Shown here: positions 8,591 to 17,852 of the stretch, piece after piece
Numbering within the stretch: position 1 is the stretch's first letter
Layout: every line of letters starts with the position of its first letter
Source of the DNA: Mesorhizobium caraganae
GTDB taxonomy: Bacteria > Pseudomonadota > Alphaproteobacteria > Rhizobiales > Rhizobiaceae
Direction of reading: 5' to 3'
DNA length: 64,000 bases
NCBI RefSeq assembly: GCF_016836705.1
Contig: NZ_JAFCGY010000001.1
Coordinates: forward strand, 930,001 to 994,000
Notes under the pieces: generated by a model
What the model was told of the DNA's origin: nothing
The model's input: only the letters and a program-made list of their open reading frames with translations
The model's database searches: none
Translations under genes and position numbers: made by a program

Positions 8591-9352
8591 ATGATCCTCA
8601 AAGACCGCATCGCCGTGGTAACGGGCGCCGGCTCCGGCATCGGCCGCGCCGGCGCCATGATCATGGCCAGGGAGGGCGCGGTCGTGGTCATCGCAGACCG
8701 GGATCAGGCCAGCGGCGAGGTGACGGCTTCCGCCATCCGCGCGGCGGGCGGGCAGGCAGAAGCGATCGCGACCGATGTCGCTGACGACACGGCTGTCGAG
8801 CAACTCATTGGTGGCACGCTCGACAAGCACGGGCGGATCGACATCCTGCACAATCATGCCGGCATCCAGGTCGGCGGGGCGCTGACCGAGGTCGAAGTCG
8901 ATGGCATGGATGCGTCCTGGCGCATCAATGTACGGGCGCAGTTTCTGGCCGCGCGGATCGTCATGCCGGCAATGGTCGCGCAAGGTGGCGGCGTCATCCT
9001 CAACACGGCCTCGAATTCCGGCGTATTCTACGACCGCGAGATGATCGCCTATGCCACCTCCAAACATGCGGTGGTGGCGATGACCAGGCAGATGTCGCTG
9101 GACTATGCCCGGCATAATGTCCGCGTCAACGCGCTCTGCCCCGGCTGGGTCGATACGCCCTTCAACGAGCCGTTCATCGCCCAGATGGGCGGACGCGAAG
9201 CGATCGAGACCTATGTCCGCACCAAGATCCCGATGGGTCGCTGGGCCAGCGCCGAGGAGATCGCCGAAGCGATCCTGTTCCTCGTCTCCGACCGCTCATC
9301 CTTCATGACCGGCCAGGCACTGGTCATCGACGGCGGCGAAAGCATCGGCTGA
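8591..9352 (+). CDS. Short-chain dehydrogenase/reductase (SDR)
   Basis: A 253-residue classical SDR oxidoreductase, cytoplasmic. The Rossmann motif TGAGSGIG is at residues 11-18, NHAG replaces the usual NNAG near 88-91, and the catalytic Tyr154 and Lys158 stand in YATSK. The C-terminal SFMTGQALVIDGG is typical. Its position 10 bp behind the importer suggests it oxidises the imported compound or a product of it. Cofactor preference and substrate are not visible; Asp36 after the second strand favours NAD. Confidence 0.87.
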   Translation: MILKDRIAVVTGAGSGIGRAGAMIMAREGAVVVIADRDQASGEVTASAIRAAGGQAEAIATDVADDTAVEQLIGGTLDKHGRIDILHNHAGIQVGGALTEVEVDGMDASWRINVRAQFLAARIVMPAMVAQGGGVILNTASNSGVFYDREMIAYATSKHAVVAMTRQMSLDYARHNVRVNALCPGWVDTPFNEPFIAQMGGREAIETYVRTKIPMGRWASAEEIAEAILFLVSDRSSFMTGQALVIDGGESIG

Positions 9353-9539
9353 TCCAGGGACGGCCGGGTGGGAGGGTCTCGCGTCTCTGGCTCAATCTCT
9401 GCCTGTCCCTCCTCCCTTGCCTTAATGTCGCATTTCGTCCAATAGAACGGCACAAACGCCGCGAAACCGAAGGTTTTGCCGTTTGGAAGTGCGGCTTCCG
9501 GCCTATTGCCGACGCGCCGCAATCGGAAAGAGCAGGACA

Positions 9540-10943
9540 ATGTCTGCGATCGAAGCCGGCGCTCGTGCGCCGGAAAATCTTTGGCGTCAGGAAATCAGGG
9601 CGACGCTGGCGCTCGCCTGGCCGATGGTGCTGACCAATCTCGGCCAGACCGCGATGACGGCCACCGACGTCATGATGATGGGGCGTCTGGGCGCAGACAC
9701 GCTGGCCAGCGGCGCGCTCGGTGCCAACCTTTATTTCATGCCGCTGATCTTCGGCCTCGGCCTGATGCTGGCGACCTCGCCGATGATGGCGACCGAGCTT
9801 GGCCGCCGCCGCCATTCCGTGCGCGACCTGCGCCGCACCGTGCGCCAGGGCCTGTGGCTGGCGATTCTGATCGCGATCCCGATCTGGATCTTCCTCTGGC
9901 ATGGGGAAGCCATTCTGCTGGCCATGGGACAGGAGCCGGCGCTCGCCCATCAAGCCGGTATCTATCTGCGTTGGCTCGAATGGGCGGTGCTGCCTTTCTA
10001 CGGCTATATCGTGCTGCGCTCCTTCATCTCGGCGTTGGAGCGGCCGGGCTGGGCGCTGGTCATCGTCTTCGTCGCCGTCGCCTGCAACGCCTTCTTCAAC
10101 TGGGTGTTCATGTTCGGCAATCTCGGGATCAGCTCGATGGGCATTGCGGGCTCAGGACTTGCCACCACGCTGTCGAGCACGCTGATGTTCTGCGGCTTGG
10201 CAGCAGTGGTGATGCTGGAGAAGAAGTTCCGCCGCTACCGGCTGCTCGGGCGCTTTTGGCGCGCCGACTGGCCGCGCTTCAAGGGCCTGCTGCGGCTTGG
10301 CCTGCCGATCGCCGGCATCCTCGCCTTCGAGGTGACGATCTTCAACGCGGCAGCTCTGCTGATGGGCCTGATCGATGCGGATTCGCTGGCAGCGCACGCC
10401 ATCGCCATCCAGATTGCCTCGATCTCCTTCATGGTGCCGCTCGGCCTCAACCAGGCGGTCACGGTGCGCGTCGGCCTGGCCCACGGCGCCGGCAATCCGG
10501 CAGGCGTTTCACGCGCCGGCTGGACTGCCTTCGTCATCGGCGTCTCGTTCATGGCGCTGATGGGGCTGGTGATGGTCCTGTGGCCGCATCTGCTGATCAG
10601 CGCCTTCATCGACATGACCGATCCGGTCAATGCCAGGGTGATCGCCCTTGCCGTGTCGTTCCTGGCCTTTGCGGCGCTGTTCCAGATTTTCGACGGCGCG
10701 CAAGCCGTTGCCGCCGGCATGCTGCGCGGCCTGCACGACACCAAGGTGCCGATGATCTATGCCGCCGTCGGATATTGGGGCATAGGCCTGCCGCTCGGCG
10801 TGTTGCTCGCCTTCCATTTCGGCTTGCACGGCGTCGGCATCTGGATCGGCCTGGCGTCGGGTCTGGCGGTGGTGGCGGTGCTGCTCCTGGCCCGCTGGCT
10901 CAGGCGCGACCGCATCGCGCCGCCGCTCGTCTTCAGCCATTGA
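9540..10943 (+). CDS. MATE family efflux transporter, NorM-like
   Basis: A 467-residue multidrug and toxic-compound exporter with about twelve membrane segments in two similar halves. The first half starts LALAWPMVLTNLGQTAMTATDVMMMGRLG, a standard MATE opening, and the second half carries AFEVTIFNAAALLMGLI. It would export cationic compounds in exchange for sodium ions or protons. The start at 9540 follows AGGA at good spacing. It lies 187 bp after the SDR gene on the same strand, so a separate promoter is possible. Confidence 0.9.
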   Translation: MSAIEAGARAPENLWRQEIRATLALAWPMVLTNLGQTAMTATDVMMMGRLGADTLASGALGANLYFMPLIFGLGLMLATSPMMATELGRRRHSVRDLRRTVRQGLWLAILIAIPIWIFLWHGEAILLAMGQEPALAHQAGIYLRWLEWAVLPFYGYIVLRSFISALERPGWALVIVFVAVACNAFFNWVFMFGNLGISSMGIAGSGLATTLSSTLMFCGLAAVVMLEKKFRRYRLLGRFWRADWPRFKGLLRLGLPIAGILAFEVTIFNAAALLMGLIDADSLAAHAIAIQIASISFMVPLGLNQAVTVRVGLAHGAGNPAGVSRAGWTAFVIGVSFMALMGLVMVLWPHLLISAFIDMTDPVNARVIALAVSFLAFAALFQIFDGAQAVAAGMLRGLHDTKVPMIYAAVGYWGIGLPLGVLLAFHFGLHGVGIWIGLASGLAVVAVLLLARWLRRDRIAPPLVFSH

Positions 10944-11083
10944 TGGCGCACCAATCGGTCCGCCAGTTGCTGTCGCTAAAGCTGCCGTTGGCTACCGATC
11001 GAACCGAAGCCTTGCCACCGTTCGGCCCAGGCCTCTCCCCTAGTCAAAGCTGATAAGGTAGATTGTCGCATCGGGATGAGGCG

Positions 11084-12883
11084 ATGCAACACTCATTTGG
11101 ACAATTCGAACTGGATGAAGCTGCCCGCAAACTGTCGCTAGGCGGCGTTGGGCAGAAAATCCAGCCGCTCGTCTTTGACTTGCTGGTGTATCTGGTACGC
11201 AACGCTGGCAGGGTGGTCCCCAAAGACGAACTGATGGACGCTCTTTGGCCGGATGTCATCGTGACGGAAGCATCGCTTCAGCGCGTCGTCAGCCTCACCC
11301 GCAAGGCGCTTGCAGCCGGTGGCCTGCAGGACGCGATACACAGCTACGTTCGCCACGGCTATCGCTTCGCCATCGATGAACCGGGACTGGGCTATGTCCG
11401 GCCTGCCTCGTTGCAAGGGGACGACATGCTTGCCGAGGCCCGCAGGCTGGCAGCCCTGCGCGACTGGAGCGCGGCTGCAAAACTTTTCGCGCATTTGGCG
11501 GACAATGAAGATCTCTCTCCTGCTGATGTCGATCTCTGGGCTCTGGTCGTCGAATGTGGTGGGCGACCGACCGAGGCGATCCCTGTGCTGGCCCGCGCGG
11601 TGGCGGCTCATGTCGAGGCCGGCGACTCGGCCCGCGCCGCCAGATCCGCTGTCACGCTCGCAAAGATCCAGGCCGAGCGCGGATCAGGGGCCGTTGCAGA
11701 GGGATGGCTGGAGCGTGCTGCGTCGCTTCTGTCCCAGTCGCCGGACGATGCTACGCAAGCATATCTGCTGTGGATGAGGTCGCGCCTGGCATCCCCGGGC
11801 GGCCGTCCCGAGGAAGCGCTGCAACTGGCGTCAGCCGCTTACGCGATAGCTGAAAATTGCGACGATCCCGGCCTGCGGGCTCTGACTTTGACATACAAGG
11901 GGTTTTTCAATCTCGCCCTCGGCAAGATCGAGGAGGGCAGCGAGCAGCAAAACCACGCGGCGGCGATCGCGTTGTCGAGCCAGGTCGACCCGATCACCGG
12001 TAGCCTGGTTTACTGCAATATCCTCTGGAGTTGCAGGACATACGCCGATTGGCCCCGCGCCCGCCAGTGGAGCGAAGGTTTTGAAAGCTGGTGCACCGCA
12101 AGTTTCGCGCAGACCTCGGGCGCGTGTGACCTTCATCGCGCCGAAGTGGCCGCTGCGCAGCAGATATTGCCTGAAGCCCTGACCTGCATAAACGAGGCGC
12201 TTCCCAAACTCTCCGCGGAGGAATCCTGGTCGCTCGGCGAAGGCTTCCGCGTTCGCGGCGATATCTTCGCCATGATCGGCGACCTCACATCGGCGCGCGC
12301 CGACTACGACCAGGCTTATGCACTGGGCTGGGACGCGGAGCCGGGCAATGCCGTGCTTTTGTTCGAAACAGGCGATCTGGACGGGGCGCTTGCCGCGCTC
12401 GATCGGGCTCTGCAAGGGATGTCGTGGTTCCATCTGCAGCGGCGCGGAAACCTGCTGGTGAACGCAGCCTGCATTGCGGCGCGCGGCGGGCGCTCTGCCC
12501 AGGCGTCAATCTATCTCAACGAAATCGATGCAGAGCCAGAACGCTGGCGGCAACCGGCAACGCAGGCATTGATAGCCGAAACCAAGGCAGCACTTTGCGA
12601 GCCAGGCGACCCGAACGGCAATCGGCTTCTGCTGTTGGCCCGGCAGCTCTGGACCAGCGCAGGCGTCGAATATCACGCGGCAAGGGTTCGGCTGCAGCTC
12701 GCCAGCGCCTTGTTGAGATCGGGCGACGTCAGCGGAGCGAAAGTAGAGATCACCGCGGCAGAGAGATCGGCCCGCCATCTGGGATCGCGGCGCCTGGAAG
12801 AGGAAGCTGCAACGCTTCGCCATAGCTTTACGCGCGAGAGCCAGCCGCTTGTCGATGGCTCTACGCAAGAACTCACCCTCTGA
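11084..12883 (+). CDS. Winged-helix transcriptional regulator with TPR-like sensor region
   Basis: A 599-residue protein. Residues 1-95 form an OmpR/CadC-type winged helix (FGQFELDEAARKLSL, then VFDLLVYLVRNAGRVVPKDELMDALWPD and SYVRHGYRFAI). The rest, from about 115 to 590, is alpha-helical repeat sequence of TPR/MalT type. No membrane segment is seen, so it is a cytoplasmic one-component regulator. ATG at 11084 is chosen because homologous domains start close to FGQFEL; a TTG at 11063 with AAGG upstream is equally open. Ligand unknown. The DUF4242 gene downstream may be a target. Confidence 0.8.
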   Translation: MQHSFGQFELDEAARKLSLGGVGQKIQPLVFDLLVYLVRNAGRVVPKDELMDALWPDVIVTEASLQRVVSLTRKALAAGGLQDAIHSYVRHGYRFAIDEPGLGYVRPASLQGDDMLAEARRLAALRDWSAAAKLFAHLADNEDLSPADVDLWALVVECGGRPTEAIPVLARAVAAHVEAGDSARAARSAVTLAKIQAERGSGAVAEGWLERAASLLSQSPDDATQAYLLWMRSRLASPGGRPEEALQLASAAYAIAENCDDPGLRALTLTYKGFFNLALGKIEEGSEQQNHAAAIALSSQVDPITGSLVYCNILWSCRTYADWPRARQWSEGFESWCTASFAQTSGACDLHRAEVAAAQQILPEALTCINEALPKLSAEESWSLGEGFRVRGDIFAMIGDLTSARADYDQAYALGWDAEPGNAVLLFETGDLDGALAALDRALQGMSWFHLQRRGNLLVNAACIAARGGRSAQASIYLNEIDAEPERWRQPATQALIAETKAALCEPGDPNGNRLLLLARQLWTSAGVEYHAARVRLQLASALLRSGDVSGAKVEITAAERSARHLGSRRLEEEAATLRHSFTRESQPLVDGSTQELTL

Positions 12884-13076
12884 CCCAATCCGCCTCCTTG
12901 ATAGGACGAGCTCCTGATCGAGCTTATCGGCGATGGCAGCGAAAGATCAGCCAGAGATCAGGTCCCGATAAGGACGATCAGTCCCCCTGGAAGGTAATTT
13001 TTCCCCAGCCAGGCAGACACGCCTGGCCATCAGCAGCGTCGGCGAAAGGCTGGCGCGAAATCGAAAGGGAAAGATC

Positions 13077-13373
13077 ATGAACCTGTTTGTTATCCGCCGC
13101 CCGAGCGCGTGGGCATCCTTGCAGGAACTCGAAGCCGCCGGCGCGAAATCGGCAAAGGTCGCCAAGGAACAGATGGCGGGCACGGTCAGCTGGATCCGCA
13201 GCTATGTCGTGCACGAGCCTGACGGGCGCATCGGCACCTTCTGCATCTACGAGGCCAAGGACGGCGAGGCCATCCGGGATCACGCCAAGCGCGTCGGCAT
13301 GCCCGGTGAGGAATTCTACCCCGTCGCCGACACGGTCATCCTTCGCAATGATCCGATGACGGCGGCGGCCTGA
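13077..13373 (+). CDS. DUF4242-like small protein
   Basis: A 98-residue cytoplasmic protein with the ferredoxin-like pattern of DUF4242: an N-terminal strand (MNLFVIRRP), SWIRSYVVHEPDGRIGTFCIYEAKDGEAIRDHAKRVGMP in the middle, and a terminal strand VADTVIL. Some family members bind nickel, but that cannot be judged here. It follows the winged-helix/TPR regulator by about 190 bp and is followed by a strong terminator-like hairpin, so it may be a single-gene transcript. Confidence 0.7.
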   Translation: MNLFVIRRPSAWASLQELEAAGAKSAKVAKEQMAGTVSWIRSYVVHEPDGRIGTFCIYEAKDGEAIRDHAKRVGMPGEEFYPVADTVILRNDPMTAAA

Positions 13374-13384
13374 CGACCTCCAGT

Positions 13385-13415
13385 CGCTGCCTCGCGTGAA
13401 CAAAGCGAGGCAGCG
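13385..13415 (+). terminator. Terminator-like hairpin
   Basis: CGCTGCCTCGC at 13385-13395 pairs perfectly with GCGAGGCAGCG at 13405-13415 around a 9-base loop. It lies 12 bases behind the DUF4242 stop. There is only a weak T-rich tail (TCATT), so termination strength is uncertain. Confidence 0.6.
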
Positions 13416-13502
13416 TCATTCAACCAGCAACCATTAACAGCACGGCGCCTGGGGCGGCATGCCGCCTTCCATGCGCTGCGATTCCCACGAACGGAGAAAG
13501 CA

Positions 13503-13661
13503 ATGTTTCACTACCTGAAGCGCGTTTCGATCGGGCTGAGAGCACGCAGGGCCGAGAGGGCTTTGCAGGAACTGCCCGACCACATCCTGAAGGACATAGG
13601 CATTCGCCGCGGTGCGATCGCTTATGCCGTTCGGGAACACTTCAAGGACCGTCTCGTCTGA
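13503..13661 (+). CDS. DUF1127 small basic protein
   Basis: A 52-residue protein. The C-terminal half has the DUF1127/YjiS pattern, LQELPDHILKDIGIRRGAI, and the protein is rich in Arg. Members are common in rhizobia; some bind RNA and affect phosphate or carbon metabolism, which is family knowledge and not shown here. The start follows ACGGAGAAAGCA, a good ribosome site. The Popeye-like fragment starts 28 bases behind the stop. Confidence 0.75.
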   Translation: MFHYLKRVSIGLRARRAERALQELPDHILKDIGIRRGAIAYAVREHFKDRLV

Positions 13662-13689
13662 GTGCCCAGCATCCATTGGAACCAGGGAC

Positions 13690-14052
13690 ATGGACCTTCT
13701 GATAAACATGGCGAACATCCTGTATGTGATCGCCTACTTCACGCTGGACATTTTGCGGCTGAGGATTCTCACCACGGCGGCTGCAATCTGTCTTGCCGTG
13801 TATTTTTACAGCCAGCCGGCGCCGCTCATGAACGTCGTCGGCTGGAATGTTTTCTTTGTGCTTCTGAATCTGGTCCAGATCGGTCGCATTTTGAAGTCTC
13901 GCTATGCAAAGCTGCCTGGCTTGGCTCAGTTGCCCTCCGACGACATCGCACCGAGCAATCTGCGAATATCGCCGAACCTGGCGATCGAGCCGAACACCAG
14001 TGCCGCCACCGCGACGAAGAACACCGACACCGCGGCCATGGTCGGCGTGTAG
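13690..14052 (+). CDS. Popeye-like membrane protein, 3'-truncated ORF
   Basis: The frame starts MDLLINMANILYVIAYFTLD and has three hydrophobic segments in its first 75 residues. VGWNVFFVLLNLVQIGRIL matches the Popeye (POPDC) membrane region as I know it, which normally leads into a cyclic-nucleotide-binding domain. That domain is missing. After about residue 79 the frame enters the 3' end of the opposite-strand permease (13926 onward) and continues as unrelated low-complexity sequence to 14052. The gene is probably a remnant cut by a rearrangement. A short functional membrane protein cannot be excluded. Confidence 0.55.
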   Translation: MDLLINMANILYVIAYFTLDILRLRILTTAAAICLAVYFYSQPAPLMNVVGWNVFFVLLNLVQIGRILKSRYAKLPGLAQLPSDDIAPSNLRISPNLAIEPNTSAATATKNTDTAAMVGV

Positions 14053-14729
14053 CCGTAGCGCAGGGCGTTGAAGATCTTGATCGGCAGCGTCTCGGTGGTG
14101 AAGCCGATGGTCATATAGGCGACGATGTATTCGTTGAGCGACAGCACGAAGGCGAAGGCATAGCCCGAAACGAGGTAGGGCAGGATCAGCGGCAGCACCA
14201 CCGTCTTCAGCACGGTGCGGTCGTCGGCGCCCATGGTGGCGGCAGCTTCGACCAGCGAGCGGTCGATCGAGGCAAAGCCCAGCGACAACGTCACCAGCGG
14301 CAGCGTCACGAAGAAGATGGCGTGGCTGATGATGGCGGTGAAGAACTTGCCGAACAGCCCGACCGTCGCCCAGAAGCTGAGGAAGCCGAGCGCGGTGATG
14401 ACCGGCGGCAGGATGAAAGGGGCAAGCCCCAGCACCTGGAAAATGTTCGCCCATGGCGCGATGCGCCGCCACAGGAACCAGGCCAGTGGCAGCGCGACCG
14501 CAACGGCAATCGCCGCCGAACAAACGGCGAGCGTCACCGAATGGATCAGCGCCAGCCGCCATTCCGGATCGGTGAAGATCTGGGCGTACCAGGCCAGCGA
14601 GAAACCAACCGGCGGGAAGGTGAGTTCCTGGCGTGAGTTGATCGATACGCCCGCGACCACGATCAGCGGCGCGGCCAGGAACAGCGCGACGATGGTGAAA
14701 TAGACACGGCGCAGCAAGGTCGCGGTCAT
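13926..14729 (-). CDS. Polyamine-type ABC permease, PotC-like (second system)
   Basis: A 267-residue permease with about six membrane segments and the EAA loop LVEAAATMGADDRTVLKTVVLPLILP. It is the last gene of a four-gene Pot-type operon on the minus strand. Its ATG at 14729 overlaps the TGA of the PotB-like gene (ATGA). The length is normal, so the truncation at this junction affects the opposite-strand Popeye-like ORF and not this gene. Confidence 0.9.
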   Translation of the reverse strand: MTATLLRRVYFTIVALFLAAPLIVVAGVSINSRQELTFPPVGFSLAWYAQIFTDPEWRLALIHSVTLAVCSAAIAVAVALPLAWFLWRRIAPWANIFQVLGLAPFILPPVITALGFLSFWATVGLFGKFFTAIISHAIFFVTLPLVTLSLGFASIDRSLVEAAATMGADDRTVLKTVVLPLILPYLVSGYAFAFVLSLNEYIVAYMTIGFTTETLPIKIFNALRYGYTPTMAAVSVFFVAVAALVFGSIARFGDIRRLLGAMSSEGN

Positions 14730-15580
14730 AGGGCGTTCTCCCGGCGTCCGACGAGAAGGGTCAGTCCGACCAGCGCCAGCGAGATCAGCACCAGGAACAC
14801 TGCCATCGCGGCTGCGAACGGCATGTTGGACTGGTAGATCGCCTGGTCGGTGATCAGCACCGACAGTGTCCAGTGTTGCGGCCGCCCGAGGATCTGCGGC
14901 AAAAGATACGAGCCGAGTGCGAAGACGAACACCATGATCAGCGTCGCCACGATGGTGTTGCGCAGCGCCGGCGCGACGACGTTGAAGAAAGCCCGGATAG
15001 GCGAGGCGCCGAGCGTGCGTGCAGCCTCCAGCAAAGTCGGGTCGAGGCGGACCAGAGCGGGGTACAGCACCAGGATGGTGTAAGGCAGCGCCTGGTAGAC
15101 CATGCCGGTCAGCACCGCGCCGAAGGTCGGCAGCAGTGCCACCGGCTTGTCCATCAGCCCGATCGCCACGAACAAATTGGTGATGCCTGCGGTGCGCGAA
15201 AACAGCGTCGACCAGGCAAAGCCGATGATGACTTCCGACAGCGACAGCACCGACAACAGGCCGACCAGCCACAGCGTCTGTGCGCGGCGCGGCCGTCGGG
15301 TCAGGAGATAGGTGAAGGGGAAAGCGATGCAGACGCAGCAGACAGCGACCAGCACCGCCAGCATCAGCGAGAAGCCGAGCACGCCGCCGAAGAACACCGA
15401 CAGGAAGCGGGCGTAATTGTCGAGCACGAAATCCGGCGTGTAGAAGCCGGACGGGTTGCGCTTGAAGAAGCTCACCGCGATCATCGTCGAGAACGGCACG
15501 ACGAAGAAGACGATCAGCATCAGCGCCGGAAAGAACAGCGGTGTGTAGTCGGCTACCGACTTCGGAGCTTCGCGTCTCAT
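14726..15580 (-). CDS. Polyamine-type ABC permease, PotB-like (second system)
   Basis: A 284-residue permease. The first membrane segment is at residues 12-35 (YTPLFFPALMLIVFFVVPF), and the EAA loop LLEAARTLGASPIRAFFNVVAPALRN lies near 178-203. Its start overlaps the end of the ATPase gene by four bases and its stop overlaps the next permease, so the three are translationally coupled. Confidence 0.9.
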   Translation of the reverse strand: MRREAPKSVADYTPLFFPALMLIVFFVVPFSTMIAVSFFKRNPSGFYTPDFVLDNYARFLSVFFGGVLGFSLMLAVLVAVCCVCIAFPFTYLLTRRPRRAQTLWLVGLLSVLSLSEVIIGFAWSTLFSRTAGITNLFVAIGLMDKPVALLPTFGAVLTGMVYQALPYTILVLYPALVRLDPTLLEAARTLGASPIRAFFNVVAPALRNTIVATLIMVFVFALGSYLLPQILGRPQHWTLSVLITDQAIYQSNMPFAAAMAVFLVLISLALVGLTLLVGRRENAL

Positions 15581-16614
15581 GCGCCGAGCACCACGCAGCT
15601 CGCAGGCGGCAGCGTGACGCCGACCTTGGCGCCGACTGGCACGTCATGGCGCTCGCGCGGCGTCGTGACCGCAATGATGCTGGTGCCGCCGACGTCGACG
15701 AAGGTCTCAATCGTGCCGCCGAGGTCGCGCACGAAACTCACTTCGCCGGTGATGGCCGAGCCGCCGGGGCTGCCCAGATGCACATCCTCGGGACGGACCG
15801 AGACGGACGCTTTTGTCTGACCCGCCGGCATGGTCAGGCCGGGAATGGCTGTACCCAAAATGGTGGTGCGGCCGGTGCTGTCGATCTCGGCCGGCAGCAG
15901 ATTGGTGATGCCGATGAAGTCGGCGACGAAGGCGTCGGCCGGTTTGCGGTAGATCTCGATCGGTGGCGCCGCCTGCAGGATCTTGCCATGGCCCATGACG
16001 ACGACGAGGTCGGCCATGGTCATGGCTTCGCGCTGGTCGTGGGTGACGACGATGGTGGTGATGCCAAGCCGCTGCTGCAGCTGGCGCAATTCCACCTGCA
16101 TGGCCTCGCGCAATTTGGCGTCGAGCGCCGACAGCGGCTCGTCAAGCAAGAACAGTTTTGGCGACAAAGCGAGTGCCCGGGCAATCGCCACGCGCTGACG
16201 CTGGCCGCCCGACAGTTTGGCCACCGGACGATCGGCAAAGCCGGTCAGGTGGATCAAGCTCAGCAATTCGTCGACGCGCTTCTTCTGCTCCTCCTTGGAG
16301 GCGCCGCGAATGCGCAGCGCATAGGCGATGTTGTCGCCGACGGAGAGATGCGGAAACAGCGCCAGCGACTGGAACACCATGCCGAGATCGCGCTTGTGCG
16401 TCGGCCGCGGCGTGATGTCCTCGCCGTCGAGGACGATCTCGCCGCTGGTCGGCTCCTCCAGCCCGGCAATCATGCGCAGCAGCGTGGTCTTGCCGCAGCC
16501 CGATGGGCCGAGCAGGCACACGAACGTGCCATGCGGCACGTTGAGCTGGACATTGTCGACGGCCGCGAAATTGCCGAATTTTTTGGTGATGCTGTTGATG
16601 TCTAGTCCGGACAT
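15577..16614 (-). CDS. ABC transporter ATPase, PotA/FbpC-like (second system)
   Basis: A 345-residue ATPase. It shows Walker A GPSGCGKTT, signature LSGGQRQRVAIARAL, Walker B LFLLDEP and H-loop THDQREA, then a C-terminal TOBE-like domain typical of Pot/Ugp ATPases. I start at the second ATG (16614) because GAGAGGG would sit directly against the first one at 16620. It is the only ATPase in the whole 13.9-21.1 kb minus-strand run, although that run contains two sets of permeases. Confidence 0.88.
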   Translation of the reverse strand: MSGLDINSITKKFGNFAAVDNVQLNVPHGTFVCLLGPSGCGKTTLLRMIAGLEEPTSGEIVLDGEDITPRPTHKRDLGMVFQSLALFPHLSVGDNIAYALRIRGASKEEQKKRVDELLSLIHLTGFADRPVAKLSGGQRQRVAIARALALSPKLFLLDEPLSALDAKLREAMQVELRQLQQRLGITTIVVTHDQREAMTMADLVVVMGHGKILQAAPPIEIYRKPADAFVADFIGITNLLPAEIDSTGRTTILGTAIPGLTMPAGQTKASVSVRPEDVHLGSPGGSAITGEVSFVRDLGGTIETFVDVGGTSIIAVTTPRERHDVPVGAKVGVTLPPASCVVLGA

Positions 16615-16643
16615 GCTCATCCCTCTCAGGCTGTGCGCTTCAA

Positions 16644-16668
16644 GGCCGCCGAAAGAAATCCGGCGGCC
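16644..16668 (-). terminator. Intra-operon hairpin after binding-protein gene
   Basis: GGCCGCCG at 16644-16651 pairs with CGGCGGCC at 16661-16668. It lies between the binding-protein stop at 16696 and the ATPase start at 16614. It has no T-run and probably acts as an mRNA-stabilising or attenuating stem. A similar stem lies at 19990-20014. Confidence 0.45.
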
Positions 16669-16695
16669 GATCAGTTTTCAGGCGGATCGAACGGC

Positions 16696-17784
16696 TCAGC
16701 CGACGATCAACTCGGTCCACTTCTGGTTGATCCAGTCGGCCTTCGACGTATAGAGATCGTAGCGCGGGATGATCGGATCGATATCCGACGATACCGCGGC
16801 GAACTCTTCCGGCTTGAGGTCGAGTACCTCTTTCTTGAGCGTCGGCGTGGTGCCGACCTTGCGCGACATCACGCCCTGCATCGAAGGCTGGCTCATATAG
16901 TCGATGAAGGCATGTGCCTCGTCGACCTTGGTCGAGGCGCGCGACAGCACCCAGTTGCCGGAATCCTGGATGCCGCCTTCCTTCGGGAAGGTCGAGCGGA
17001 CATGGAAGCCGTCGGCGACCGCGAGCCCGGTGACGTCGTGATAATACTGGCCCATCGGGATTTCGCCCGACTTCAGCGCCTGCTCGAACTGCGCCTCGTC
17101 GCGATACCAGAGGCGAACGTTCGGCTTGACCTCGGCGAGCTTTTCGAACGCCTTGTTCAGTCCCTCTTCGGTGTCGAGCGCATTGGTGCCGCCCATGAAG
17201 GTCTTGGCCGTCACTTCGAGCAGGAACGAGTTGGAGGCAAGCGCCAGTAGGCCGAGCTTATCCTCGTTGGCCTTGTCCCAAAGGGCTGCCCACGATGTCG
17301 GCGCATCCTTGTAGACGTCGGTATTGGTAACAAGCGTGATCCACCAGGCGACGGCGCCGATACCGGCGACGCGGCCGTCCGGATATTTGTTGATGAAGCG
17401 CGGCAACAGGTCGCCATAGTGCTTGAACTTCGAGGTGTCGAGCGGCGTCCACAATTCGGTCGACTGGCCCTTCAGCGTCGAGGTCTGTGACATCATCGAA
17501 AGGTCGGCCGGCGCCTGGCCGGCCTTGGCCGCCTGCTCCAGCTGCACCAGCCAGGCCTCGCCGGTCGGCTCGGCGACCGATTCCACCGCAATGCCGGTTG
17601 CCTTGGTGAAGTCGGGGAAGACGTGCTCGTCGAAGGATTTCTTGAAATAGCCGCCATAGACGCCGACTTTCAGCGACTTGTCCTGCGCGCGCAGGATCGA
17701 CGGCATGGCGAGCACGCCTGATATGGCGAGGCCGGCGCCAAGCACGCCGCGCCGTGTCAGGGATTTTTCGATCAGTCTGTTCAT
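16696..17784 (-). CDS. ABC substrate-binding protein, PotD-like (second system)
   Basis: A 362-residue periplasmic binding protein of the iron/polyamine type. A Tat-like signal is visible (TRRGVLGAGLAISGVLAMP, with cleavage near LRAQD, residue 33). The mature part includes GVYGGYFKKSFDEHVFPDFTKATG, common in polyamine-type binding proteins. It heads the ATPase/permease/permease set and lies 68 bp behind a His/Glu-type permease gene. The ligand may be a product related to the agmatinase-family enzyme at the head of this run. Confidence 0.87.
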   Translation of the reverse strand: MNRLIEKSLTRRGVLGAGLAISGVLAMPSILRAQDKSLKVGVYGGYFKKSFDEHVFPDFTKATGIAVESVAEPTGEAWLVQLEQAAKAGQAPADLSMMSQTSTLKGQSTELWTPLDTSKFKHYGDLLPRFINKYPDGRVAGIGAVAWWITLVTNTDVYKDAPTSWAALWDKANEDKLGLLALASNSFLLEVTAKTFMGGTNALDTEEGLNKAFEKLAEVKPNVRLWYRDEAQFEQALKSGEIPMGQYYHDVTGLAVADGFHVRSTFPKEGGIQDSGNWVLSRASTKVDEAHAFIDYMSQPSMQGVMSRKVGTTPTLKKEVLDLKPEEFAAVSSDIDPIIPRYDLYTSKADWINQKWTELIVG

Positions 17785-17852
17785 CAGGTTTCTCCTCAGT
17801 TGGTGCCGCTCTATTCCGGCAGGTTCCCTTCACGCACTGTCGCCGCCTGGCG

